From Actinomycetospora straminea (GTDB lineage: Bacteria; Actinomycetota; Actinomycetes; Mycobacteriales; Pseudonocardiaceae): a DNA stretch of 64,000 nucleotides. A model generated the notes under the pieces. It was given only the letters and a program-made list of their open reading frames with translations, was not told the DNA's origin and did not search any database. Each line of letters opens with the position of its first letter. The first letter of the stretch is position 1. The DNA is taken from positions 124,001-188,000 of the forward strand of contig NZ_JAQZAN010000007.1 of assembly GCF_028737255.1 (NCBI RefSeq), read 5' to 3'. Below, one piece after another: positions 48,007 to 56,912 of this stretch. The position numbers and the translations under genes were made by a program.

Positions 48007-48985
48007 CCCGGCCGGGCTCGCCCGCTCCGTGGCCGCCCGCCGGGAGCACCCCGGGACGCGTGGTCTCGACGCCCCGGCGCCGGGCCAGGGTCAGCACGGC
48101 CGCGGCGTAGAGCACCAAGCCGGCCGTCGAGAGGACGAACACCCCGGCCCCGACCTCGGTGTAGTCGGCGATGGCGTCGGTCGCGCCGTAGGCGGCCGAG
48201 GCGGTCCAGGCGGCGGTGTTGTGGACCAGGTGCAGGGCCAGGGCGGCCTCGAGGCCACCGGTCCGCAGGGTCACGACCGAGAGCACGACCGCGAACACCA
48301 CGAGGTCGGCGAAGCCCCACACGCTGGCCGTCGCGCCCTCGTGGACCAGCGCGAACAGGACGGCGCTCACCGCGACACCGGGCCACGGGCTGCGGACGAC
48401 GGCACCGAAGGTCTGCACGATCCAGCCCCGGAACAGGTACTCCTCGGCCGCGACCTGGAACGGCGTGAGCGCCAGCGCCACGACGGCGACCGCGAGGAAC
48501 GACGACCACCCCGGGAAGGCGCGCTCGGTCGGCGCGACGAGCTCGCCCACCGCGCCGGTCAGGGCGGACACCCCGAGCGCGGGGACCAGGCAGACGGCGA
48601 GCCAGCGACCGCGCAGCCGCCCGGTGACCGACGACAACGTCCCGGGTCGGCGCCGCTCCACGACCCGCACGACCAGGAGCAGCGCGGGCAGGGTGGCGGC
48701 GATGATCGCGAGGCCGGTGCCCGCCGACCAGGCGGGATCGGCCGGGAACCCGTCGGCGGCGAGGGGGATGCCCGCGACGAGCGCGACCAGGCCGGCGGCG
48801 ACCGCGGCCACGATCACGAACAGCAGGCCCGTGACGACGATCGACAGCAGCGCGGCGGGACCGTGGTACCACCGGCGGCCGGGCGTGCGGGCGAGGTGGT
48901 CGTAGGTCAGCGGGGCCGGCACGACGGCGTCGCCGGGAGCGAGGGCCTCCGGCGTCGGTGTCCCGGGCGGGTGCAGAGCAGTCAT
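47987..48985 (-). CDS. CPBP-family intramembrane metalloprotease
   Basis: 332 residues with about eight TM helices. The protease motifs are complete: AAEEYLFRGW (EExxxR), FALVHEGAT and HLVHNTAAW. CPBP proteins are Rce1-like membrane glutamic/metallo proteases used in bacteriocin immunity or peptide processing. The substrate is unknown. ATG at 48985 follows GGAGGAACACC. Confidence 0.88.
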   Translation of the reverse strand: MTALHPPGTPTPEALAPGDAVVPAPLTYDHLARTPGRRWYHGPAALLSIVVTGLLFVIVAAVAAGLVALVAGIPLAADGFPADPAWSAGTGLAIIAATLPALLLVVRVVERRRPGTLSSVTGRLRGRWLAVCLVPALGVSALTGAVGELVAPTERAFPGWSSFLAVAVVALALTPFQVAAEEYLFRGWIVQTFGAVVRSPWPGVAVSAVLFALVHEGATASVWGFADLVVFAVVLSVVTLRTGGLEAALALHLVHNTAAWTASAAYGATDAIADYTEVGAGVFVLSTAGLVLYAAAVLTLARRRGVETTRPGVLPAGGHGAGEPGRVTPVSR

Positions 48986-49243
48986 GGTGTTCCTCCGACG
49001 AGGGGGGTACGGCGCGGCAGGAGGGGCCGACGGCCCCTGCCAGCAGGGTCGACGACGCGTCGGGCGGGGTCTGTGGCGTCGCCGCGCGGATCCCGTGGCC
49101 GTCGGAGAAGTCTTCTGTCACCGGGAGGACAGGGTCCGCGGACGACCGGGACGCGTCGGAATCCGCCGCGGATCGGTGTCGAAGTCGAGCCGGCCCGTTC
49201 GTCGTGGAGGTGAGAGCACACCGACCCGCGGAGGGAGCCGACC

Positions 49244-49483
49244 ATGACCACGACGACCCACGAGCCGATCAGTCACCGGGACCGCGCGGTCCTGCGCGCG
49301 GTCGCGGGCGGTCGCTGCCGACGCTCCGGCGAGATCGGCACCCCGCTGCTCGTCGACGGGGTGTACTGCGCCGACCAGCTGGTCGGACACCGGCTCGCCG
49401 TCGCCGGGCTCATCACCGACGGACCCGGTGCCGGTGTCCCGACGATCACCGACGGCGGCCGCGCCGTCCTCGCGGCCGCGTAG
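49244..49483 (+). CDS. Small hypothetical protein, possible winged helix
   Basis: 79 residues: SHRDRAVLRAVAGGRCRRSG, a middle segment GVYCADQLVGHRLAVAGLI and a wing-like end GVPTITDGGRAVLAA. The layout resembles a minimal winged helix but lacks close family signatures. Two cysteines (residues about 25 and 42). ATG at 49244 follows GGAGGGAG. The 258-bp gap upstream contains AGAAGTCTTCT (a short palindrome near 49109) but no clear promoter. Confidence 0.6.
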   Translation: MTTTTHEPISHRDRAVLRAVAGGRCRRSGEIGTPLLVDGVYCADQLVGHRLAVAGLITDGPGAGVPTITDGGRAVLAAA

Positions 49484-49734
49484 CGCGGCGCCACCCCGGC
49501 GCGGCAGGGTCGACGACCACTCGGGGGTAGCGCTGCCTCCCGTCGTCGCCACCGGGCGCCGTCGACGGGACGAACTCGGGCCGGTGTGGCCCCGTCCCGG
49601 TAACTCCGGCCCGCCCCGTGGCGACAGGGTGACGTGCTCTGCTCCGACAGGGTGTCGATCGGCTCGCCTCCAGCCACGGGGGCGGCGCCGGAGGGCCGGG
49701 TGGTCAGCCCGCCCCGGACGGACGTGAGGTGCCG

Positions 49735-50175
49735 ATGGCGATCGAGCTCGTGGTGACACCGACCGGACTGGAGCTGTGCCTCACGGGGATCGACCGCGCC
49801 GCCGCCGGCCGCCGGGGTCTGCACGTGCCCTTCGAGCGCATCGTCGGGTCGCGGACGATGTCGCGCGCCGACGCCGTCGCCTCGAGCCCGCGCCTGCCCT
49901 GTCCGGGCCTGTGGTGTCCCGGGCGGATCCGCACCGGGAGCTGGGGGATCGGCGAGCGCCGCCAGCTCTGGGCCGTCCGCGGGGGCGCCGACGTCGTGGT
50001 CGTCTACCTCTCGGGTCGCCCGTTCCACCGCCTGGTCGTCGAGACCGGGGACTGCCGGCGGACCCAGCGCTCCGTGGAGGCCGCGCTGCTGCACAGCAAG
50101 AGGACCGCGGCCCGCGCCTCGCTGCGCGCCGTGCTCCGGGGCCGGGACGGCGAGCGGGCCCCATCCCGGCGGTGA
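49735..50175 (+). CDS. PH-like domain hypothetical protein
   Basis: 146 residues. The pattern VVTPTGLELCLTGIDRAA, VPFERIVGSRTMSRADAV, GSWGIGERRQLWAVRGG and ADVVVVYLSGRPFHRLVVE is that of bacterial PH-like domains, with strands followed by a C-terminal helix. Four cysteines. GTG at 49729 is an alternative start; GAGGT precedes ATG 49735. The 251-bp gap upstream shows no other gene. Confidence 0.6.
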   Translation: MAIELVVTPTGLELCLTGIDRAAAGRRGLHVPFERIVGSRTMSRADAVASSPRLPCPGLWCPGRIRTGSWGIGERRQLWAVRGGADVVVVYLSGRPFHRLVVETGDCRRTQRSVEAALLHSKRTAARASLRAVLRGRDGERAPSRR

Positions 50176-50318
50176 CACCGTCGACCGGTCCGCCTCCGGC
50201 GCGCGAGATCCGCGTGGCGTCCCGTCGCACGCCGTTCAGGTGACGGACACTCCGGTGGGGCAACGTCCCCGCTCGTCGCACTGCCGGAGACACCGCCTCG
50301 CCGAGAGGAACACCACCT

Positions 50319-51740
50319 GTGTCCGACGGACTCGCCGGGGGCCTGTCCCGCCGCAGCTTCCTGACCCGCTCCGCCGCCACCGTCGGCGGTGTCGCCCTGC
50401 TGGGCAGCGCCGAGGGCCTGTTCTCGGCGCCCAACGCGGGCGCCGCACCCGGTCCGGGGGGTCCGGGCGGCCCGGGCTACGGCCCCGTCGTGCCCGATCC
50501 GGCCGGCCGGCTCGCGCTGCCGCAGGGGTTCCGCTACACGGTGGTCGCCGAGGCCGGCGTGACCCGGCTGGACTCGGGGGAGCCCAGCCCGACCAGCAGC
50601 GACGGCATGGGCGCCTTCCCGACGCGGGCGAACGGCACCGTGCTCGTGCAGAACCACGAGCTGCGGGGGGCGCGCGCGGCGGCGGGCCCGCTGGTCGTGC
50701 CGACGCCGCCGGAGTTCACCTACGACCCGCAGGCCCCGGGCGGCACCACGACGATCACGGTGGACCGCGACGGCCGGCGCCAGGGGGAGTACGTCTCCCT
50801 GGCCGGCACGTCGACCAACTGCGCGGGCGGCGTCACGCCCTGGCAGACCTGGCTGTCCTGCGAGGAGACCGAGGACCTGGCCGGGGTCAACGGCTACACG
50901 AAGGACCACGGCTACGTCTTCGAGGTCGACCCCGAGGACCGCGCCGCGAACCGGGACCCGCAGCCGATCAAGGCCCTCGGCCGCTTCGCCCACGAGGCCG
51001 TCGCCGTCGACCCGGGCAGCAGCACGATGTACCTCACCGAGGACGCCGCCACCCCCAACGGCCTGCTCTACCGCTGGACACCGCCGCGCGGGTTCCGCGG
51101 CGGCAAGGGCGCCCTGCGCCGCCTCGGCCCCGCCGACGGCGCGTACGAGGCGATGCTCTGCCTCGACCAGGCCGGCGCGCCGGTCGACGACCTCTCGCGG
51201 GCCACCGCGGTGGGCACGACCTACCAGGTGCGCTGGACCCCGGTGCCCGACCGCGACGCCCGCGTCCTGCCCACGCGGCGGCAGCTGAACCCGCCGCAGG
51301 TCACCCGCGGCCGCAAGCTCGAGGGCTGCTGGTGGGGCGACGGCGGTGCGTACGTCGTCAGCAGCTTCGCCCGCGCGGAGAGCCCCGTGCCCCACTACGG
51401 ACAGGTCTGGTTCCACGACCCGCGGCGCGGGACGCTGACCCTCAGGCTGCGCTTCGGGGTCGACCCGGACCCCGACCAGGGCGGGAGCACGTACGACGGG
51501 CCGGACAACATCACCGTCTCGCCGTGGGGCGGGGTGATCCTGGCCGAGGACGGCGAGGGCGTGCAGCACCTGGTCGGCGCCACCCCGGGCGGCCAGACCT
51601 ACCCGATCGCGCGCAACGACCTCAACACCAACGAGATGGCCGGTCCGGTCTACTCGCGGGACAAGCGCGTGCTGTTCGCCAACCTCTACGAGCCCGGGAT
51701 CTGCTACGCCATCACCGGCCCCTGGCGCAGCCAGCGCTGA
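50319..51740 (+). CDS. Tat-exported PhoX-like (DUF839) protein
   Basis: 473 residues. A twin-arginine signal (SRRSFLTRSAATVGGVALL, cleavage probably near AGAAP at about 43) is followed by a beta-propeller of the PhoX/DUF839 type: GFRYTVVAEAG, VLVQNHELRG, TSTNCAGGVTPWQTWLSCEE, FAHEAVAVD, EGCWWGDGGAYVVSSFAR and GPDNITVSPWGGVILAEDG. PhoX is a Ca/Fe alkaline phosphatase; the CEE and NHE residues suit metal binding. GTG at 50319 follows GAGAGGAAC. Confidence 0.88.
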   Translation: MSDGLAGGLSRRSFLTRSAATVGGVALLGSAEGLFSAPNAGAAPGPGGPGGPGYGPVVPDPAGRLALPQGFRYTVVAEAGVTRLDSGEPSPTSSDGMGAFPTRANGTVLVQNHELRGARAAAGPLVVPTPPEFTYDPQAPGGTTTITVDRDGRRQGEYVSLAGTSTNCAGGVTPWQTWLSCEETEDLAGVNGYTKDHGYVFEVDPEDRAANRDPQPIKALGRFAHEAVAVDPGSSTMYLTEDAATPNGLLYRWTPPRGFRGGKGALRRLGPADGAYEAMLCLDQAGAPVDDLSRATAVGTTYQVRWTPVPDRDARVLPTRRQLNPPQVTRGRKLEGCWWGDGGAYVVSSFARAESPVPHYGQVWFHDPRRGTLTLRLRFGVDPDPDQGGSTYDGPDNITVSPWGGVILAEDGEGVQHLVGATPGGQTYPIARNDLNTNEMAGPVYSRDKRVLFANLYEPGICYAITGPWRSQR

Positions 51741-51749
51741 GCGCACCCG

Positions 51750-52409
51750 TCACTGGGCGAGGGTGGGGGACCGTCGCGACCACCGTGGTCGGTCGACCTC
51801 CCCGACGACGAAGGCCGCGAGGTCGGCCCGGGTGATGGTCCGGCCCCGGGCCGGGGTGGTGCCGTCGAGGACGCGGTAGGTACCGGTGGGGTCCCGGTCG
51901 AGGAGCAGGACGGGCCGCACGAAGGTCCAGTCGAGGCTGCTGGCGCGCACGGTCCGCTCCATGGCGCGCATGTCGGCGTACAGCTCGCGGAGGAGGGGCC
52001 GGACGAGCACGCGGTACCAGAGGGCGAGCTCGGGATCGTCGTCGCGCACCCCGGCGGAGGTGATGCCGATGAAGCGCTCGACGCCGCAGCGTTCCATCGC
52101 GGCGACGGTGGCCCGCGCCCCGTCGGAGTAGAGGGCCTCCGCGCGCCGACCCGGTGGGCCGGCCGCGAAGACCACGACGTCCTGGCCCTCGACCGCGGGC
52201 GCGAGGCTCTCTCCGTCCCGCACGTCGACGCGCGCGACGACCGGGCGGCGATCCTCGTCGAGGTCGGCCCCGAGGCCGAGGGCGCGGAACCGGTCGGGGT
52301 CGCGGACGCCGGCGGTGACGCGGTGCCCCGCGCGGAGCGCTGCGGAGACGACCTGGCGGCCGCTGCCCCCGCCGGCCCCGAGGACGAGGACGTGGCGGGG
52401 GACGCTCAC
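51750..52409 (-). CDS. NAD(P)-binding atypical short-chain reductase
   Basis: 219 residues, Rossmann protein of the NAD(P)H-binding NmrA-like kind: VLVLGAGGGSGRQVVSAALRAGH, VDVRDGESLAPAVEGQDVVVFAAG and FIGITSAGV. It lacks the catalytic YxxxK in the classical position, as in SDR5-like proteins. GTG at 52409 overlaps the FAD monooxygenase stop (GTGA), so they form one operon. Confidence 0.83.
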   Translation of the reverse strand: MSVPRHVLVLGAGGGSGRQVVSAALRAGHRVTAGVRDPDRFRALGLGADLDEDRRPVVARVDVRDGESLAPAVEGQDVVVFAAGPPGRRAEALYSDGARATVAAMERCGVERFIGITSAGVRDDDPELALWYRVLVRPLLRELYADMRAMERTVRASSLDWTFVRPVLLLDRDPTGTYRVLDGTTPARGRTITRADLAAFVVGEVDRPRWSRRSPTLAQ

Positions 52410-53704
52410 GCGACGACCCGCACCCGTCGCGACACGGCGGACGTCGTCCGGCCGCGTCCGGTCGCGCCCCGGCGTACCCGGTGCCACGCCGCGAGGGTGG
52501 GGAGGCCGGCCCGGGCGGCCGCGCTCGCGAGCGGGTGGGCGAGCCGCTGCATCGATCGCAGGACGCCGAGGGCGTCGCGGACGCGGTCGGGTGCGTAGCC
52601 GGCCATGGTGCTCTGGAACCGCAGCGTCGCCAGCGCGATCGTCGACCCGCCGTCGCGCGCGGCGACGAGCTCGGTGGCGAGGTGGCCGGCGTCGCGGATG
52701 GCCGTGGCGGCCGACCCGCCGCCCGTGGGGGGCATGGCGTGGACGGCGTCGCCGAGCGCGGTGACCGGTCCGGCGGGCCACGGCGTGAGGTCGGCGTCGG
52801 GGTCGCAGGTGTGGTAGCCGAAGAAGGCCGCGGTGGTCGGGTCGGTGCCGGCGAGGAGGGTCCGCAGGTCCTCGGCCCACCCGCCCAGGGCGCCGACGGC
52901 GACGTCGACGAGCGCCGGGCCCTCGGGCCGTGTCCCGTCGGGGCGCAGGTCCGCGTCCGGCCCGATGAGCCCCCAGATCAGCGCGGGCGCCTCGGTGATC
53001 GGCGAGACGTCGCGACAGGTCGCGGGGTCGACCGCCGCCCCGGACGCCGGGTCGTGCGCGGTGAGGAACATCCCGAGCCCCCGTGGCCCGATCGCCAGGC
53101 CCGGGCCGCCCTCGAGGATCGCGGGCAGGCGGCCCCGGGTGTCGGCGTCCAGCGGGATCCGGGCGGCGATGCAGCCGTAGCCGCACGGCACCGAGGTGGG
53201 TCGACCGGCCAGGGCCGCCGCGACCCGGGAGCGCGCGCCGTCGGCGCCGACGAGGACGTCGGCGACGTCGGTGCTGCCGTCGGCGAAGCGGGCGACGACG
53301 CGTCCGTCGTCACGCACCTCGTGGCCGGTGTAGGTGGCGCCGAACCGGATCCGGTCGCCGAGGCCGTCGGCGAGCAGCGTCCGCAGGGGCACCCGGCCGA
53401 TGAACAGCGCCTCGTCGGTGGCGTCGAAGGTCTGCTCGGACAGCGCCCGCAACCGGTGGTCCGCGAACGTCAGCCGGCGCGACGCCGCGGGCGGGGCCGA
53501 GCTGCCCAGCAGCGCCTGGTAGTGCCCGGGGGTCAGGTGCCGGCGCAGGGTCTCGCACGCCGGGGCGTCGAGGGCCAGCCGGTAGCCGCCCGTCGCCCCG
53601 ATGTGGGCGTCGCGGTCGTGCACCGCCACCTCGATGTCCGCACGGCGCAGGGCCTGGGCGAGGGCCAGGCCCCCGATGCCGGCCCCGATCACGCTGACTC
53701 GCAT
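52406..53704 (-). CDS. FAD-dependent aromatic-type monooxygenase
   Basis: 432 residues. FAD dinucleotide fold VSVIGAGIGGLALAQALRRA at the start, DG motif DVLVGADGARSRVAAAL near 155 and GD motif PVTALGDAVHAMPPTGGGSA near 310: group A flavin monooxygenases that hydroxylate small molecules using NAD(P)H and O2. ATG at 53704 follows GAGGAGGAC. It is divergent from a MarR regulator with a palindrome in the 43-base gap. Confidence 0.9.
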   Translation of the reverse strand: MRVSVIGAGIGGLALAQALRRADIEVAVHDRDAHIGATGGYRLALDAPACETLRRHLTPGHYQALLGSSAPPAASRRLTFADHRLRALSEQTFDATDEALFIGRVPLRTLLADGLGDRIRFGATYTGHEVRDDGRVVARFADGSTDVADVLVGADGARSRVAAALAGRPTSVPCGYGCIAARIPLDADTRGRLPAILEGGPGLAIGPRGLGMFLTAHDPASGAAVDPATCRDVSPITEAPALIWGLIGPDADLRPDGTRPEGPALVDVAVGALGGWAEDLRTLLAGTDPTTAAFFGYHTCDPDADLTPWPAGPVTALGDAVHAMPPTGGGSAATAIRDAGHLATELVAARDGGSTIALATLRFQSTMAGYAPDRVRDALGVLRSMQRLAHPLASAAARAGLPTLAAWHRVRRGATGRGRTTSAVSRRVRVVA

Positions 53705-53722
53705 GTCGTCCTCCTCCTCTGA

Positions 53723-53736
53723 ATCAGACAACTGAT
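53723..53736. promoter_or_regulatory. Palindromic operator for the MarR/monooxygenase pair
   Basis: ATCAG-ACAA-CTGAT, AT-rich and centred in the gap between the two divergent starts. A TAACGTA just after it could be the MarR -10. Confidence 0.75.
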
Positions 53737-53747
53737 AACGTACGCCC

Positions 53748-54188
53748 ATGGCGAAGGACGCGCTGACCGCACAGAACCTGGTGCAGACCGCCCACGTCGT
53801 CGGGTTGCGGTTCAGCGAGCTGTTCGCCGGGATGGACCTCACGCCGACCCAGTTCGCCGTCCTCATCGAGCTCGAGCGTCTCGACGACGGGGAGGAAGGG
53901 CTGACCCAGGCCGAGCTGGCCCGACGCGTCCTGGTCCGCCCGCAGAGCGTCGGCGTGCTGCTGACCTCGCTCGTCGAGCAGGGACTCGTCACCCGGACCG
54001 GCCCCGGTGGGCGCGGACGGCGCGTCGGCATCGCGCTCACCGAGGCGGGACGGGCGGCCCTCGAGCGCGCGTGGCCGCCGGTGCGGGCCTTCAACACACC
54101 CGCCGCGCTGGGCCTCACCCCGGCGCAGGCCGGGATGCTCGACGAGCTCCTCGAGCACGTCCGCCGGGCACTGCGAGCAGATGACTGA
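53748..54188 (+). CDS. MarR-family regulator
   Basis: 146 residues. DNA-binding part DLTPTQFAVLIELERLDDG, QAELARRVLVRPQSVGVLLTSLVEQGLV and wing TGPGGRGRRVGIALTEAG, with helices at both ends for dimerisation. It very probably represses the divergent monooxygenase-reductase operon through the palindrome at 53723, and itself. The gap to the next start is so short that it may be leaderless. Confidence 0.88.
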   Translation: MAKDALTAQNLVQTAHVVGLRFSELFAGMDLTPTQFAVLIELERLDDGEEGLTQAELARRVLVRPQSVGVLLTSLVEQGLVTRTGPGGRGRRVGIALTEAGRAALERAWPPVRAFNTPAALGLTPAQAGMLDELLEHVRRALRADD

Positions 54189-54247
54189 TGGTCGAGCTCC
54201 CGTGTGCGCGACCCGGCGAGGACGGGGACGTGCCTCGCCGACCGGGG

Positions 54248-54712
54248 TCACCGAGCGGGTCGGGCGACCTGCTCGCGCAGCGCGGGGAACCGCCGGACCC
54301 ACCGGCGCTGCCAGGGCGTCTGGGTGGCGCGGTGGTGGAAGTGCTGCCGGGTCCAGCTCACGGCGTGGTCGGCCGGGAGCCCGTCCAGGATCGCCAGGCA
54401 GGCGATGACGGTCCCGGTCCGGCCCTTGCCCGCCCGGCACGCCGCCTCGACCCGCCGGCCGGCGCGGGCGTAGCGGTGGAGCCGCTCGATCGCCCGGGCC
54501 GCGTCGAGGGGGTCGTTCGGGATGCCGAAGTCGGGCCAGTCGAGCCACCCGTGCGACCAGGTGGGTGTGTAGTCGACGCCCAGGTAGAGGCCGTAGTCCG
54601 GGGTGCTCCCGCCGGGCAGTGGGTTCTCCACGCCCCGCCCCCGGACGACGGTGCCGCCGGGGAGGACGAGGGCCGCTCGCCAGTCGTCGAGGATCACGTC
54701 CCGGGCCGCCAC
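54248..54712 (-). CDS. Dual-specificity/tyrosine phosphatase-like protein
   Basis: 154 residues. The active-site loop is EAACRAGKGRTGTVIACLA (C-x5-R-T, with the usual His before Cys replaced by Ala). The general acid may be Asp in WLDWPDFGIP. It acts on phosphotyrosine or another phosphate monoester; which is not known. GTG at 54712 has only a weak ribosome site (GTGGAG). It stands alone. Confidence 0.82.
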   Translation of the reverse strand: MAARDVILDDWRAALVLPGGTVVRGRGVENPLPGGSTPDYGLYLGVDYTPTWSHGWLDWPDFGIPNDPLDAARAIERLHRYARAGRRVEAACRAGKGRTGTVIACLAILDGLPADHAVSWTRQHFHHRATQTPWQRRWVRRFPALREQVARPAR

Positions 54713-54847
54713 CGCTCCACTGTGCCCTACCGTTCGGGCGCCACGGGGACGTGGCGCGCGAGACGGGGCGGGGCCGGTCCGGCCGCCGGAAAATAGTTGC
54801 CGATCGCGGCGCCGTGGACCGGCCAAACGGACGGGACAGTCGGTCTG

Positions 54848-55111
54848 ATGGGAGACGACGTCGTCGCGCCACGCACCTCGTTCGGCGGGGCCGACCCCTC
54901 GGCGCTCGAGCACCTGGTGTGGCACCAGGACCTCATCTGCCCCGGGGAGCCGTGCCGCGGTCGGGTGCGGAGCTTCCCGCCCGGTGAGCTCGTCGACGAC
55001 GGTCACCACGAGCAGCGACGGTGCCCGCAGTGCGGGACGACGACGACGGCGCCGGCCTTCTACATCGCCCGACGCGCCGGCCGGCCCCGGAGCGGACCCC
55101 ATCACGTCTAG
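54848..55111 (+). CDS. Small zinc-ribbon-like hypothetical protein
   Basis: 87 residues. Two Cys pairs, CPGEPC and RCPQCGTTTTAPAF, could bind one zinc ion. The rest is unrecognised. ATG at 54848 has no good ribosome site; a TTG at 54797 is an alternative. The frame is supported mainly by the Cys pairs and by the lack of another gene between 54713 and 55255. Confidence 0.5.
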   Translation: MGDDVVAPRTSFGGADPSALEHLVWHQDLICPGEPCRGRVRSFPPGELVDDGHHEQRRCPQCGTTTTAPAFYIARRAGRPRSGPHHV

Positions 55112-55255
55112 CGCGGGCCGTGCTCCGGGCGCCTCAGCGGTGGCCACCGGGACGGCCGGTGGATCCCGCAGCCGGGTGAATCCTGTCGTGCACCACTCGA
55201 TCGTGCACACTCGTACGGTGCCCCCGAGCGACGTCCGTGCGCGCGTCGTGCCGAC

Positions 55256-55792
55256 GTGAGCGCCGACGAGGCGCGCAGCGCGCTGGTCGCCCTCATCGGC
55301 GAGGCCGACACCGCGCTCGCCGGGCACCGCTGGCGGCTCGACCCGCGCGCGGCGGCGGGGCTGACCGCGCACGTCACGGTGCTCGCGCCCTTCCTCCCGC
55401 CCACGATGATCGACGACACGGTGATCAAGCGGCTGGACGCGGCCCTGGACGGAGCGCCGCCGTTCGACTGTGCCTTCGACCAGACGCGCTGGTTCGAGCG
55501 CGACTGCCTGTGGCTCGCGCCGGTGTCCGAGGCGCCGTTCCGGGCCCTGACCGCGCGGGTGTGCGCGGAGTTCCCCGAGCTCGAGCCCTACGGCGGCCGG
55601 CGCCCGGTCGTGCCGCACCTGACCGTGGGCTTCGCCCGCGCGTCGTCGGTGGACGACCTGCGCATCGCCGCCGCCCGCCTCGGTCGGACCCTGCCCATCC
55701 GGGCGCGGGTCGGCCGGCTCGACCTGCTCGTCCTCGAGGGCGCGAGGGCGCGCTGGCGTCCCCGGGCGCGGTTCGAGCTCGCCGGATCGTGA
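55256..55792 (+). CDS. 2H-phosphoesterase / 2'-5' RNA ligase-like protein
   Basis: 178 residues with both H-x-T motifs: AHVTVLAPF near residue 39 and PHLTVGFA near 120, the paired active site of the LigT/2H superfamily. These enzymes open or close 2',5'-linked or cyclic phosphates in RNA or nucleotides. GTG at 55256. Ends 10 bases before the convergent winged-helix gene. Confidence 0.85.
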   Translation: MSADEARSALVALIGEADTALAGHRWRLDPRAAAGLTAHVTVLAPFLPPTMIDDTVIKRLDAALDGAPPFDCAFDQTRWFERDCLWLAPVSEAPFRALTARVCAEFPELEPYGGRRPVVPHLTVGFARASSVDDLRIAAARLGRTLPIRARVGRLDLLVLEGARARWRPRARFELAGS

Positions 55793-55802
55793 GCGTCGCC
55801 CG

Positions 55803-56912
55803 TCACGGCGTGACGGGGGCCAGCACGACCTCACGGTGCTCGACGTCCGCGGCGAGCACGGCCAGCAGGCGGGCGGCCTCGTCGGTGACCGCGTCCGCCT
55901 CGTCGTCCGCGAACGGGCGGTGGGGGCGGACGGTCAGGGTCGCGGTGTGCTCGCCGCGCTCGACCGTCCAGAGGCCCGCGGTGACGCCGTCGACGAGCAC
56001 CGCCGCCGGCACCGGACCCCGGCGTGCCACGAACGCCCGGCGATGGGTCTCGTCGCTGACCCGGTCGCGGTCGGCGTGGGACAGCAGCACGTCGTCGAAG
56101 TCGTAGAGCAGGCGCGCCGGGGCGGGGGAGTCGGGGTCGGGACGGGGTGCGTCGGGGAGGTCGACGAGCTCCCGGCCCTGCTCGTCGCGGAAGACCCGCA
56201 GCTCGGGGCGCAGGCGGTCGACCACCTCCCGCAGGCGCGTGAGCCCGGACCACGTCTGGACGTCCGCCACGGTGGCGGGGCCGAAGGCGGCGAGGTAGCG
56301 CCGGACCAGCGTCGCGAGCGACGTGCCCGCGCCGGTGCCACCGAGCCAGGCCTCGACGGTGGTGTGGGCGATCGGTCCGCTGCGTCCCCACAGTCCGCGC
56401 GGCGGCACCTGCACGAGCGGCAGCCGGTTGCGCACCGCGTAGGCCAGGCCGGCGGGCGGTCGATCCGGCCACCGCTGCGCCAGGAGCGCCCCGAGCTCCG
56501 CCGACGTGCGCGGCCGCTCGGCGAGCAGCGGGCGCGCCGCGGCCACGACCGCGTCGACGTCCAGACCGCGCACCGCGGGCCCGTGGAGCTGGTTGCCGAA
56601 CAGGTCGCGGTCGAGGACGGGCTGGACGGCCGGGCGCAGCCCGTGCGCGTCGGCCGCCGTGACGAGGTGCAGCGTCGAGCGCATCAGGGCGATCCGCACC
56701 AGCGACCGGTCCGCGAGCCGGTCGGCGGCGTCCTCGGGCCGGAACCCGGCGATGCGGCTCCAGAGCCCGACGTACCAGCTGTGCGGGGTCTGCGCCTGCA
56801 GCCCGACCAGGTGCTCGACCACGTCGACGACCGGCCGCGTGGTCCGCTCGAGCAGGAACTGGCGGGCGAGCGTGGCCCGGTTCAGCGCGCGCGGGCCGAG
56901 GACCGGGGTCAC
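55803..56912 (-). CDS. HTH_42 winged-helix DNA-binding protein (AlkX/YcaQ-like)
   Basis: 369 residues of the PF06224 kind: VVEHLVGLQAQTPHSWYVGLWSR, RSTLHLVTAADA, AYAVRNRLPLVQVPPRGLWG, RRYLAAFGPATVADVQTWSG and LLYDFDDVLLSHADR. Relatives are DNA glycosylases that remove bulky or crosslinked bases; the Q-x-Q motif of active glycosylases appears as GLQAQTP. GTG at 56912 overlaps the upstream stop (GTGA). Confidence 0.83.
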   Translation of the reverse strand: MTPVLGPRALNRATLARQFLLERTTRPVVDVVEHLVGLQAQTPHSWYVGLWSRIAGFRPEDAADRLADRSLVRIALMRSTLHLVTAADAHGLRPAVQPVLDRDLFGNQLHGPAVRGLDVDAVVAAARPLLAERPRTSAELGALLAQRWPDRPPAGLAYAVRNRLPLVQVPPRGLWGRSGPIAHTTVEAWLGGTGAGTSLATLVRRYLAAFGPATVADVQTWSGLTRLREVVDRLRPELRVFRDEQGRELVDLPDAPRPDPDSPAPARLLYDFDDVLLSHADRDRVSDETHRRAFVARRGPVPAAVLVDGVTAGLWTVERGEHTATLTVRPHRPFADDEADAVTDEAARLLAVLAADVEHREVVLAPVTP

